64,000 bases of DNA from Oscillospiraceae bacterium (GTDB lineage: Bacteria; Bacillota; Clostridia; Oscillospirales; Oscillospiraceae): positions 1 through 64,000 of the forward strand of contig SVKK01000003.1 of NCBI GenBank assembly GCA_015068425.1, read 5' to 3'. This document shows, in pieces, positions 30,100 to 38,186 of the stretch. The translations under genes and the position numbers were made by a program. The notes beneath the pieces were generated by a model. The model ran no database searches. It worked only from the letters and a program-made list of their open reading frames with translations, and had not been told where the DNA came from. Numbering within the stretch: the first letter of the stretch is position 1; each line of letters opens with the position of its first letter.

Positions 30100-31264
30100 A
30101 TCCGATTCTCTGATTTTTAACATACTTCCAAAGAGGAACTTCTGTGTCAGCGCGCTTTATGTAGATAGAGTTGCGTATTGCATCCCCGTTGTCATCGAAA
30201 TTGATGATACCACTTACTCCGCTGCTGCCCACATTTGGCATCACAGCAAGAATATCCGCGTGATGAACGCTTCCCGCCTTGCTTATTGCCGCCAATGCAA
30301 CATTGTAGGCATCATAGCCCATTACTGTAACAGCAGAAACGCTGTCATCACCACCATTGCTGGCAAGGGCATTTTCATTGCCGGCAAGCCACTCCTTGAA
30401 TCCGTTTTCAAAACTTGTACTACCGCCTTCAGCATAAAAAGTGGACGTATAAATTCTGAAATTCTTTCCTATAGCGCTGTCGCGAATGGAATCGCTGTCC
30501 CAAGTGTCTCCGCCGAATACCGGAACTGCATCCTCCAAAGCTCCCATTGCCTCAACAATCAGCTTTCCGTAACGCACGGAGCATGGAGCAAAAACAGCGT
30601 CTATTCCCTGCTCGGCGATGCTTTGAAGGTAGGGAGTGAAGTCATTGCAGTTTTCTGAAAAATCTACCTTAACAACATCGATATCGAACTGAGCTGCAGT
30701 GCTTTTGAACCCGGCCGCAAGCCCCTGTGCGTATTCGTTTCCTATCTGACTGAGACAAAGAACCTTGGTCGCTCCGATTTCTGTGTGGGCAAAGTTTGCA
30801 AGCGCTGCCCCCTGATGTGTATCCTGAATGCAGACGCGATAATAGCAGTCAAAGTCATTCGTGATCGAAGGTGCGGTGCAGCTTATGCCCAATGCGGCGA
30901 CACCGGCGCCTTCAAAAACAGGCGCTGCTGCAAGAGAATACTCGCTTCCGTAGGAACCCAGAACGAGTACCACATCTTCCGCCAGAAGGCTCTCTGCCAC
31001 CTGCGCAGCCTGAGATTTGGAGGAAGCGTTATCAGCATAAACAAGTTCAACGTCATATGTCTGCCCGTTTACTTTAACAGTTGGCTGGAGATGATGAGCA
31101 TACTGGATTCCAAGAGTCTCCTTCATTCCCATTGCCCCGTCGGTACCGCTGAATGGCTCAAAAACGCCTATTCGAACAACAGGGTTGGGCTCTTCCTTTT
31201 CTCCGCAGGCAGCCATAGAGAGACATATACATACAGCGAGAAGAATAATAAATACCTTTTTCAT
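30098..31264 (-). CDS. Branched-chain amino acid-type ABC transporter binding lipoprotein (orphan)
   Basis: A 388 residue LivJ-like type I periplasmic-binding protein. Residues 1-20 form a lipoprotein signal with lipobox SMAAC, so it is anchored to the membrane outer face. The mature part begins VVRIGVFEPFSGTDGAMG, the usual Leu/Ile/Val-binding fold start, with YADNASSKSQAAQVAE and VLVLGSYGSEYSLA segments. No permease or ATPase genes are nearby, so partner and ligand are unknown. It follows tmcAL by 14 bp and is followed by a strong terminator. Confidence 0.85.
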   Translation of the reverse strand: MKKVFIILLAVCICLSMAACGEKEEPNPVVRIGVFEPFSGTDGAMGMKETLGIQYAHHLQPTVKVNGQTYDVELVYADNASSKSQAAQVAESLLAEDVVLVLGSYGSEYSLAAAPVFEGAGVAALGISCTAPSITNDFDCYYRVCIQDTHQGAALANFAHTEIGATKVLCLSQIGNEYAQGLAAGFKSTAAQFDIDVVKVDFSENCNDFTPYLQSIAEQGIDAVFAPCSVRYGKLIVEAMGALEDAVPVFGGDTWDSDSIRDSAIGKNFRIYTSTFYAEGGSTSFENGFKEWLAGNENALASNGGDDSVSAVTVMGYDAYNVALAAISKAGSVHHADILAVMPNVGSSGVSGIINFDDNGDAIRNSIYIKRADTEVPLWKYVKNQRIG

Positions 31265-31278
31265 TTTTCCTCCGAAAT

Positions 31279-32478
31279 TTACTTTATAATGATCGGACTC
31301 ATCCTATAGTCTCTGTCGCCTTTTCGCTCCTCCCTTGCGGAAAAACCAAGAGCAAAAAGGTCTGTCGCAGCCGATTCAAGAGCAAAGTAGGCCTTTGCTT
31401 CGGCATCAAGAGAGTTTATCTCCGCCGGCTTGGTAATAATAGGAAGAGACGCCCTCTCTTTCATTTTCTTCAGTATTGCGCAACCTTTTTCGTTTGCCGC
31501 CAGAACACGTATATAAGGAGGTATTCCCTCCCCCGCTCCGGTGCCTATTCCCAAAGCCGCGCACATTATCATTCTCCGCAAGCGGCTGAGGGCGTAACGC
31601 TTTGTGGCCGCAGCGGCAATCACCGCGTCCACACTCACCTCAGTTTTTGCAGCGCGGAAAAGACGCAGTCCCAGTCCCTCTCCTCCGTCCGGAAGTGCTT
31701 CATAAACCTCCTGAGGCAGCATGCGCAGGCGGGAAATAATTGCGATGTCCAAAGCGCCGCCCATAACAGGACCTCGTCCGTGGTGCATTTCACGTTCAAG
31801 TACGCCGGCGCATTCAGCAGGCATATTGGCAAGCACACTCTCACCTCTGCCCAGCCTTTTTCTCAGTTCCGAGGCCGAAGGATAGTCCCCGCCACCGCTT
31901 TGATCATGACCCGCTCCAATTCTTGAGACGGTTATGGGTTTAATAGCGGAGCGTTGGTCATAGAGCGCTTTTATATACTCAATACCCAATATATTATTGG
32001 GGCTTTTCATTTCAGGAAGAGGTCTGCCTGCGAGCTTTTCGGCAGCGATTTGACGTGCAGCAGCATAGGATATGCCACTCGAAAGAGTGTCTTTTATTAT
32101 AGCATCCAATTCCGGGGTGAGCAATAGCTTTGCTATATCATCCAGAACCTCAACATTGCCGCTTTCACTGCCGAAGGAAATATGGCTTACAACTCCGCAG
32201 GAAGCCAGTATCCCCACCGCTCCGCGGGCAAAGCCTTCCGCAGAAGATATAGCCCAGGGAAGAGGAAGCTCAAGCACAAGGTCGGCTCCGCCGCGAACCG
32301 CGCACTCAGCACGGGCGTTTTTCGTAAATGCCGCAGGTTCACCCCGCTGCACAAAATTGCCGCTCATCACGCAGATAACTCCGCTATCCTCACCAAGAAG
32401 CGCTCTGCTTTGGTCAATATGATGCTTATGTCCCATATGAAAGGGATTATATTCCGAAATAATGCCAAAAATGTTCAT
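31279..32478 (-). CDS. tmcAL: tRNA(Met) cytidine acetate ligase
   Basis: Makes N4-acetylcytidine at the wobble position of elongator tRNA-Met from acetate and ATP. The 399 residues start MNIFGIISEYNPFHMGHKHH, the nucleotidyltransferase-like motif of the YlbM/TmcAL family, followed by VICVMSGNFVQRGEPA and GADLVLELP. The start is the ATG at 32478 with GGAG six bases upstream; a TTG four codons earlier overlaps that site. It is divergent from ackA, an enzyme that also uses acetate. Confidence 0.92.
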   Translation of the reverse strand: MNIFGIISEYNPFHMGHKHHIDQSRALLGEDSGVICVMSGNFVQRGEPAAFTKNARAECAVRGGADLVLELPLPWAISSAEGFARGAVGILASCGVVSHISFGSESGNVEVLDDIAKLLLTPELDAIIKDTLSSGISYAAARQIAAEKLAGRPLPEMKSPNNILGIEYIKALYDQRSAIKPITVSRIGAGHDQSGGGDYPSASELRKRLGRGESVLANMPAECAGVLEREMHHGRGPVMGGALDIAIISRLRMLPQEVYEALPDGGEGLGLRLFRAAKTEVSVDAVIAAAATKRYALSRLRRMIMCAALGIGTGAGEGIPPYIRVLAANEKGCAILKKMKERASLPIITKPAEINSLDAEAKAYFALESAATDLFALGFSAREERKGDRDYRMSPIIIK

Positions 32479-32505
32479 AAAGCACTCCAAAAAGGCAAAA
32501 AACTC

Positions 32506-32533
32506 TTGTGTTTAAAAAATATTGTATTAAAAT
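32506..32533 (+). promoter_or_regulatory. Candidate promoter for ackA
   Basis: Plus strand TTGTGT, 16 bp spacer, TAAAAT, about 70 bp before the ackA start in an AT-rich divergent region. Confidence 0.4.
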
Positions 32534-32601
32534 AAACAATGGTATGCACAAATACATTTTACAGTAAATTTAAATAATTACAATAAGGAAGGAAAGCAAA
32601 A

Positions 32602-33801
32602 ATGAAAATTCTTGTTATTAACGCAGGCAGCTCTTCTCTCAAGTATCAGCTGATGGATATGGACAATGAGTCCATTCTCGCAAAGGGTATCTGCGAACGC
32701 ATCGGTATCGACGGTCTCTTCACCTATAAGCCCCAGGTTGAAGGCAAAACCCAGATCAAGGCTGAGCCCGTTTCCATGCCCACCCATTCCGAGGCTATCC
32801 AGGCTGTTCTGAACGCCCTCGTTGATGCAGAAAACGGCGTTGTCGCTTCCATGGAAGAGATCGATGCCTGCGGCCACCGCGTTCTCCACGGCGGTATGGA
32901 ATTCACCGCTTCCTGCATTGTTGACGATGCCTGCGAAGAAGCAATCAAAAAGTGCTTCCCCCTCGGACCTCTCCATAACCCCGCAAACCTCATGGGCATC
33001 AAGGCTTGCCAGGCTGTTATGCCCGGCACTCCCCAGGTTGCTGTTTTCGACACCGCTTTCCATATGACCATGCCCGCTCCGGCATATACCTACGCAATCC
33101 CCTATGAGTACTATGAGAACGACCAGGTTCGCCGCTATGGCTTCCACGGCACCTCTCACCGCTATGTCTCCGCCCGCGCCATTGATATGCTTGGCAACCC
33201 CGAGCACAGCAAGGTTATCTGCTGCCACCTGGGCAACGGTTCCTCCCTCTCCGCCTGCATCGACGGCAAGTGCGTTGACACCACTATGGGTCTTGGACCT
33301 CTCGCAGGTGTTCCCATGGGCACCCGCTGCGGCGATATCGACGGCACCATTATTGAGTACCTGATGGGTCGCTACGGCTACAGCATCGAAGAGATGATGA
33401 ACATCCTCAACAAGAAGTCCGGCGTTCTCGGTATCTCCGGCGTTTCCTCCGACTTCCGCGATCTGGAAGCCGCTGCTTCCGCAGGCAACGAGCGCGCTCA
33501 GCTGGCTCTCGATAAGTTCCACTACGAGGTAAGAAAAGACATCGGCGCTTACGCTGCTGCTATGGGCGGCTGCGACGCTATCGTCTTCACCGCCGGTGTT
33601 GGCGAAAACGGAGCCAAGGACCGCGCTGAGATCTGCAAGGGTCTCGAGTATATGGGCGTTAAGATCTGCCCCGAGCGCAACGCTATCCGCGAGGATGAGC
33701 ACCTCATCTCCACCGATGACAGCCCCGTAAAGGTTTTCGTTATCGCCACCAACGAAGAGCTTATGATCGCCCGCGACACCAAGGAGCTCGTCAGCAAGTA
33801 A
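32602..33801 (+). CDS. ackA: Acetate kinase
   Basis: Converts acetyl phosphate and ADP to acetate and ATP, the energy-yielding end of acetate fermentation. The 399 residues hold the two family signatures, VINAGSSSLKYQ at the start and HLGNGSSLSACIDGKC near residue 210, and GVGENG near 330. AAGGAAGGA precedes the ATG. Codon choice is very biased (TTC, CGC, GGC, AAG), indicating high expression. The usual partner pta is not adjacent. Confidence 0.98.
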   Translation: MKILVINAGSSSLKYQLMDMDNESILAKGICERIGIDGLFTYKPQVEGKTQIKAEPVSMPTHSEAIQAVLNALVDAENGVVASMEEIDACGHRVLHGGMEFTASCIVDDACEEAIKKCFPLGPLHNPANLMGIKACQAVMPGTPQVAVFDTAFHMTMPAPAYTYAIPYEYYENDQVRRYGFHGTSHRYVSARAIDMLGNPEHSKVICCHLGNGSSLSACIDGKCVDTTMGLGPLAGVPMGTRCGDIDGTIIEYLMGRYGYSIEEMMNILNKKSGVLGISGVSSDFRDLEAAASAGNERAQLALDKFHYEVRKDIGAYAAAMGGCDAIVFTAGVGENGAKDRAEICKGLEYMGVKICPERNAIREDEHLISTDDSPVKVFVIATNEELMIARDTKELVSK

Positions 33802-33842
33802 GACACGCTCCCATCCTGCATAATTTAGAACACACCATCAAA

Positions 33843-33869
33843 TCGGGCCGCCTGAAATTGGCGGCCCGA
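33843..33869 (+). terminator. GC-rich hairpin after ackA
   Basis: Perfect 10 bp stem TCGGGCCGCC / GGCGGCCCGA, seven-base loop, but without a T run. It may terminate weakly or protect the ackA mRNA 3' end. Confidence 0.5.
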
Positions 33870-33891
33870 CTTAGTGTCTGGAGGATTCTCT

Positions 33892-34023
33892 GTGAGCACG
33901 GTTATTTTTGTTATTGATGCCATTGGCAGCACTGCCGCTATGATTTGCGGAATGGCGGTTATTATGCTCATCCGCTTTGCAGCAGCATATTATAAGCTGA
34001 ATCTCCCCAAAATACATAACTGA
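33892..34023 (+). pseudogene. Small membrane ORF, possible remnant of a UPF0126/TRIC channel gene
   Basis: A 43 codon ORF with GTG start and a good GGAGG seven bases upstream. It encodes a single hydrophobic stretch. The N-terminal part (VIDAIGSTAAMICGMAV) and the C-terminal part (LIRFAAAYYKLNLPK) look like the start and the end of a trimeric cation channel-like UPF0126 protein with everything between deleted. It could instead be a genuine small membrane protein. A terminator follows 15 bp later. Confidence 0.45.
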
Positions 34024-34037
34024 ACACAGAATACATC

Positions 34038-34072
34038 AAACCCCGACCCGCGAAAGCAGGTCGGGGTTTTTC
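34038..34072. terminator. Bidirectional terminator before the M20 peptidase gene
   Basis: Stem AAACCCCGACC / GGTCGGGGTTT around a ten-base loop, T tail on both strands; lies between convergent genes ending at 34023 and 34080. Confidence 0.88.
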
Positions 34073-34079
34073 TTAACTT

Positions 34080-35357
34080 CTAAAGCCCCTTTATAAGCTC
34101 CTTATAAAATTTTATTCCCTCCAAAAAACTTGAAATGGGCATTTTTTCATTTTCATGATGGACGCTTTGGCGCATAGCCGTGGACATATTGAAAGCTCCA
34201 AAACGGTAAACTCTGTCACATATGGGCGCAAAGTGTCTCGCATCCGTGCCCCCGTCAAGAACAAAGGGACTTGTTTGAGCGCCAAACACCTTTTTAACGC
34301 AAGCCTCAATATATCTGAACTCATTTGTGTCCCATGAGCTTATGGGCGCGCCTTCGCTTTTTATGTCAACCGTTATCTCCGCATCAGCATCAAGCAGAGA
34401 TGCCACATACTCCCGCACATCCTCAAAGCTATCCCAGGGATTGAGCTTGAGGCGGAAAGTGGCCTCCGCCCTGTTTTCATCCTGCAAAGCGCGCACTTTG
34501 TCGAAAATTATGCCGCTTTGTATCATCGGACGGGTATCAGCGCTGCCATCCATCACCTTTTTCACCGCTCCGGCAAAAAATGAGATATTTTTAAGCACCG
34601 GACGCAGCGCCGGTTTAGCATAAGGCGCAAGGCGGCGGAGCATTTCCCTCACCGCAGGAGCAAGCCGGCTCTTCATCTGATGTTTCTTTATTATGTTAAC
34701 TGCATTGGATATACGTTCGGGAGCGGTTTTGCCATTTTTATTGCCCATGACTATACGCAAAGTTCCATAGGCCTTCTCGGCCACAGCAACCATAGCAAAG
34801 CTCTCATTTATGCCCATTGGCATCTCCGTAAGCAGTGCGCCGCCCTCATCCAGAACAAAGAGGGGTTTCACTCCCCGTCTTTCCAGCGTGGAAACGATTT
34901 TTGGCATGGTGCCGCCGAAAATCTCTTCGTCCGCGCCAAAAGCGAAATAAACATCGCGTTCGGGGGAAAAATCTTTGGAAATCAGTTCTTCGGCAGCTTC
35001 CATAAGGGCAGCGATAATGCACTTGGTATCAACGCTTCCGCGGGCCCAAACCGCTCCCTCGTGAATTTCTGCAGCAAAGGGAGGATGGCTCCACTTTTCC
35101 TCCTGACAGTCTACCACATCCTGATGAGCCATAAGCACCACGGGCTTTTTTCCCGCTTTTCTTCCTCTCCATCGGAGCAGTATTCCGTATTCCCCCACCC
35201 TTTCCCATTCGGCGGCAGCAAATACATTGGGATAAAGCTCTTTGAGCTTCGGCAAAAAGCTTTCAAACTCAGCTTTATATTCCTCTTTCCCGGAGATTGT
35301 TTTTATCTTCAGCAGTTCACGAAATCGCTCAACAGCTAACGCGTCTTTTTCATTCAT
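34080..35357 (-). CDS. M20 family metallopeptidase (carboxypeptidase S-like)
   Basis: A 425 residue cytoplasmic zinc peptidase. The metal-binding and catalytic segments are MAHQDVVD (His-Asp), GSVDTKC (Asp), GADEEIFGG (Glu-Glu) and a C-terminal DGGTDARHF (His), in the family order, with a dimerisation insert between. It probably cleaves dipeptides or acyl-amino acids. It starts 12 bp after the lyase-like gene 35370-36401, in the same direction, suggesting one unit with it and the carbonic anhydrase-like gene. Confidence 0.88.
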   Translation of the reverse strand: MNEKDALAVERFRELLKIKTISGKEEYKAEFESFLPKLKELYPNVFAAAEWERVGEYGILLRWRGRKAGKKPVVLMAHQDVVDCQEEKWSHPPFAAEIHEGAVWARGSVDTKCIIAALMEAAEELISKDFSPERDVYFAFGADEEIFGGTMPKIVSTLERRGVKPLFVLDEGGALLTEMPMGINESFAMVAVAEKAYGTLRIVMGNKNGKTAPERISNAVNIIKKHQMKSRLAPAVREMLRRLAPYAKPALRPVLKNISFFAGAVKKVMDGSADTRPMIQSGIIFDKVRALQDENRAEATFRLKLNPWDSFEDVREYVASLLDADAEITVDIKSEGAPISSWDTNEFRYIEACVKKVFGAQTSPFVLDGGTDARHFAPICDRVYRFGAFNMSTAMRQSVHHENEKMPISSFLEGIKFYKELIKGL

Positions 35358-35369
35358 ACACTCTCCACC

Positions 35370-36401
35370 TCAAAGGGCCATTATATCCGCAATAAGGGCA
35401 TCCACATTTTCATCGCTGCTTGCCCAGCTTGTGCAGATGCGGATAGCGTCCCTTTCTCCTCCCGTGGTGTCCCAAAAGCCAAGGGCGTATTTTTCACCCA
35501 GAGTGGCCTGCTGAGCCTTGGTGAGAATTGGGAATTGTTGGTTCGTTGCAGAGTCCATAAGAAGGGGTATTCCCTTTTGGATAAGAGCGGCCTTTATGCG
35601 CAGAGCATTGGCAACGGCCTTTTCCGCCACGCGGAAATAAAGCCCGTCTCTGAACATCTCCTCAAACTGTATTCCCAGAAGACGACCCTTTGCCAGCATA
35701 CCGCCCATGCGCTTTATCATATAGCGGAAGTCTCTCTTGAGGGCATCGTTTGTGATGCATACAGCTTCTCCGAAAAGGCAGCCAACCTTTGTTCCGCCTA
35801 TGTAGAAAACATCGCAGTTGGCGGCAAGGAAGGGCAAAGTGAAGCTCTTATCCGCGGCAAGGGCATAGCCAAGTCTTGCTCCATCCACAAAAAGGGGCAA
35901 TTCAAGCTCACGGCAGGCGGCATAAAGCTCCTTCAGCTCTTCGCGGCTATAGAGAGTTCCATACTCCGTGGGCTGGGAGATATAAACCATTCCCGGCTGA
36001 ACAATATGCTCGTGGGCAGCATCCCGCCAATGAGTAGCCACATAGTCTCTGACCTGTTTTGCGCAAATCTTGCCATCTTTATGAGAAAGTGCCAAAACCT
36101 TGTGTCCCGTTGCCTCAACCGCTCCCGTTTCGTGGCAGTTGATATGTCCGCTCTCAGCGCAGAGAACTCCCTGATAGGGGCGGAGGATGGAGGCGATAAC
36201 GGTCATATTGGCCTGAGTTCCGCCAACAAGAAAATGCACATCGGCGCTCTCGCAGCCTATGGCTTTTTTGATATACGCCCGTGCATTTTCACAGTGATGA
36301 TCCTCACCGTAACCGCAGGTCTGCTCAAAGTTGCTCTCACTAAGGGCCGCAATTATATTGGGATGGGCCCCCTCGGTATAGTCACAGTCAAATCTTATCA
36401 T
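35370..36401 (-). CDS. Threonine aldolase / beta-eliminating lyase family PLP enzyme
   Basis: A 343 residue fold-type I PLP enzyme. It has the low-specificity threonine aldolase pattern: N-terminal FDCDYTEGAHPNI, HFLVGGTQANMTV, GHINCHETGAVE, LFVDGARLGYAL, and the PLP lysine in YIGGTKVGCLFGEA. It likely cleaves L-threonine or L-allo-threonine to glycine and acetaldehyde, but related beta-eliminating lyases cannot be excluded. It lies three bases after the gamma carbonic anhydrase gene. Confidence 0.85.
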   Translation of the reverse strand: MIRFDCDYTEGAHPNIIAALSESNFEQTCGYGEDHHCENARAYIKKAIGCESADVHFLVGGTQANMTVIASILRPYQGVLCAESGHINCHETGAVEATGHKVLALSHKDGKICAKQVRDYVATHWRDAAHEHIVQPGMVYISQPTEYGTLYSREELKELYAACRELELPLFVDGARLGYALAADKSFTLPFLAANCDVFYIGGTKVGCLFGEAVCITNDALKRDFRYMIKRMGGMLAKGRLLGIQFEEMFRDGLYFRVAEKAVANALRIKAALIQKGIPLLMDSATNQQFPILTKAQQATLGEKYALGFWDTTGGERDAIRICTSWASSDENVDALIADIMAL

Positions 36402-36404
36402 AGC

Positions 36405-36905
36405 TTACTCCATATAATCCTTGCTCAGAGGCACATAGTAGCTCTGCTTTTTTCTTTCCTCAATGGCGGTTTCATCCAAAGTGCGGATAATTTTTGCCGG
36501 TACTCCCACCATCATAGAGTTTGCGGGCACCTCCGCCCTCTCCTTCACCACAGCACCGGCACCGATAATGCAGTTATCTCCGATTGCCGCCTTATCCAGA
36601 ACTACGGCTCCCATTCCGATAAGTACATTATCGCCTATGGTGGCACCGTGGACAATGGAGCCGTGACCGATGGTGACATTTTTGCCGATCACCATTGGGC
36701 TGCCGTGGTCACAGTGGAGAACAACATTATCCTGAACATTTGTGCCCTCCCCTATTCTTATAGGTGCCTCGTCGCCGCGGATTACCGCGCCGAACCATAC
36801 GGAGGCATCGGCGGCTATTTTAACATCACCGATAATATCGGCAGAGGGGGCAACAAAAGCTTCGGAGCTTATTTCTGGCATAATGCCCTTATATTCCATT
36901 ACCAT
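36405..36905 (-). CDS. Gamma carbonic anhydrase-like hexapeptide protein
   Basis: A 166 residue left-handed beta-helix protein of the YrdA/gamma carbonic anhydrase type. Hexapeptide repeats run from about residue 15 to 140, and the three zinc-ligand histidines are visible in VVLHCDHG and IGHGSIVHG. Start ATG at 36905 gives MVMEYKG with AAAGGAG seven bases upstream; a longer in-frame ORF lacks this. First gene of the small unit with the lyase and M20 peptidase genes. Confidence 0.85.
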   Translation of the reverse strand: MVMEYKGIMPEISSEAFVAPSADIIGDVKIAADASVWFGAVIRGDEAPIRIGEGTNVQDNVVLHCDHGSPMVIGKNVTIGHGSIVHGATIGDNVLIGMGAVVLDKAAIGDNCIIGAGAVVKERAEVPANSMMVGVPAKIIRTLDETAIEERKKQSYYVPLSKDYME

Positions 36906-36935
36906 AGCTTTTCTCCTTTGATTTTTTATGGATTT

Positions 36936-36964
36936 ATGATAGCATACAGTTGATATCAATTCAA
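36936..36964 (-). promoter_or_regulatory. Promoter for the gamma carbonic anhydrase operon
   Basis: Minus strand TTGAAT, 17 bp spacer, TATCAT, about 30 bp upstream of the start. Confidence 0.55.
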
Positions 36965-36992
36965 GTTGCATTGGAAAGGCGGGTGATTGGCT

Positions 36993-37709
36993 GTGGAAAA
37001 GGAAAACGCTGTTTTATTCATACACGGAATTCTGGGAACACCCCATCATTTTGATTTTCTCAGAGAAATCCTGCCGGAGGGCTTCACCGCAAAATCACTG
37101 CTGCTGACCGGGCACGGAGGCAGCACAAGGGATTTTGGGAAAAGCTCTATGGCGCAGTGGATGGAGCAGTGCGAAAGCGCCCTGTTAGAGCTTAGCGCAA
37201 GCCATAAGCGGGTGTTTTTGGTTGGACACTCTATGGGAAGCCTCCTTGCTGTGCACCTCGCACTGGTGCACCCGGACAAAGTTTCGGGAATATTTGCCCT
37301 TGCCATACCCCTGCGCATCCGTTTCGGCATAAAGGCTCTCGCCTCCAGTCTCCACAGCGCATTTGCACCGCCGGAAACTGACTCCCCCTTCCAGCGGGTC
37401 TGCCGGGACGCCTGCAGCGTCAGGCTTAGCAAAAATCCCTTTGCCTACCTGCCATGGCTCCCCCGTTTTCTTGAACTTTTTGCTCTTTCCCGGGAAATAA
37501 GAAAAGCTATGCCTAATCTCAAGGTTTCGTGCAAACTTATTCAGTCCTCCCGGGATGAGTTGGTGTCTACCGCCTCCGCACGCTTTGCAGCTGGTGCAGA
37601 AACCCTTTTCCTACCGGAGTCCTTCCATTATTTTTACAGTGAGAAAGACCGCGGGCGCATTTTGGAAGAGTGGATACGTTTTATCGCAGAACACATAGAA
37701 AGAGGATAA
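36993..37709 (+). CDS. Alpha/beta hydrolase (carboxylesterase/lysophospholipase-like)
   Basis: A 238 residue alpha/beta hydrolase. The oxyanion loop LFIHGILGTPHHF, the nucleophile elbow VGHSMGS and a C-terminal catalytic His (LPESFHYFY) are visible, with an acidic residue in SSRDELVS. No signal peptide. Substrate unknown; the size resembles bacterial carboxylesterases and monoacylglycerol lipases. I use GTG at 36993, six bases after GGCGGGTGA; an alternative TTG at 36987 touches the ribosome site. It is followed after three bases by a small P-loop gene. Confidence 0.8.
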   Translation: MEKENAVLFIHGILGTPHHFDFLREILPEGFTAKSLLLTGHGGSTRDFGKSSMAQWMEQCESALLELSASHKRVFLVGHSMGSLLAVHLALVHPDKVSGIFALAIPLRIRFGIKALASSLHSAFAPPETDSPFQRVCRDACSVRLSKNPFAYLPWLPRFLELFALSREIRKAMPNLKVSCKLIQSSRDELVSTASARFAAGAETLFLPESFHYFYSEKDRGRILEEWIRFIAEHIERG

Positions 37710-37712
37710 AAA

Positions 37713-38138
37713 ATGCTTATCGCAATTATCGGAGAAAACTGCGTAGGTAAATCTACGCTGGCAGAGAAACTGAACGAAAAACTCTCTGCCAAAATATATT
37801 CCGGCAAAGATTACCTGAGGCTTGAGAAAAGCCCTTCCGCCGCTGCGGAGAGCTTCAAAAAGCTGCTTGAAAATTCCCTTACCGGTGAAAATATTATTTA
37901 CCTCATAACCGAAAAAGAGCACCTTTCCCTGCTGCCCCAGGGCGCTTTTAAAATAGTTCTCACCGCCGAACTTGGTATTATAAAAGAGCGCTTCAAGGCC
38001 AGAATGAGAGGTAATCTCCCCTTGCCTCTGGAGAAGATGCTGGAGGCAAAGCACGGAATTTATGACGCTCTGGAATGCGATTTGAAGCTTGATTCCGATT
38101 ACTGCATTGAAGAAATATTTGAAAAAATTGCAAAATAA
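37713..38138 (+). CDS. Small P-loop NTPase / nucleotide kinase-like protein
   Basis: A 141 residue protein with a Walker A motif IIGENCVGKST at the N-terminus and the short fold of adenylate-kinase-like proteins. A clear lid or specific substrate motif is not seen, so the reaction is unknown. It starts three bases after the hydrolase stop (coupled) and ends just before a strong terminator. Confidence 0.6.
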   Translation: MLIAIIGENCVGKSTLAEKLNEKLSAKIYSGKDYLRLEKSPSAAAESFKKLLENSLTGENIIYLITEKEHLSLLPQGAFKIVLTAELGIIKERFKARMRGNLPLPLEKMLEAKHGIYDALECDLKLDSDYCIEEIFEKIAK

Positions 38139-38139
38139 G

Positions 38140-38170
38140 AAAAGCCCTGCGGATAAACCGCAGGGCTTTT
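38140..38170. terminator. Bidirectional terminator between P-loop gene and putP
   Basis: Perfect 12 bp stem AAAGCCCTGCGG / CCGCAGGGCTTT, five-base loop, T tail; lies between convergent genes ending at 38138 and 38187. Confidence 0.9.
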
Positions 38171-38186
38171 GAGTTTTATATTATAT

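Noticed and set aside
34038-34072. A riboswitch or leader RNA between ackA and the M20 peptidase gene
   Set aside because: The structure is just a symmetrical intrinsic terminator between convergent genes.
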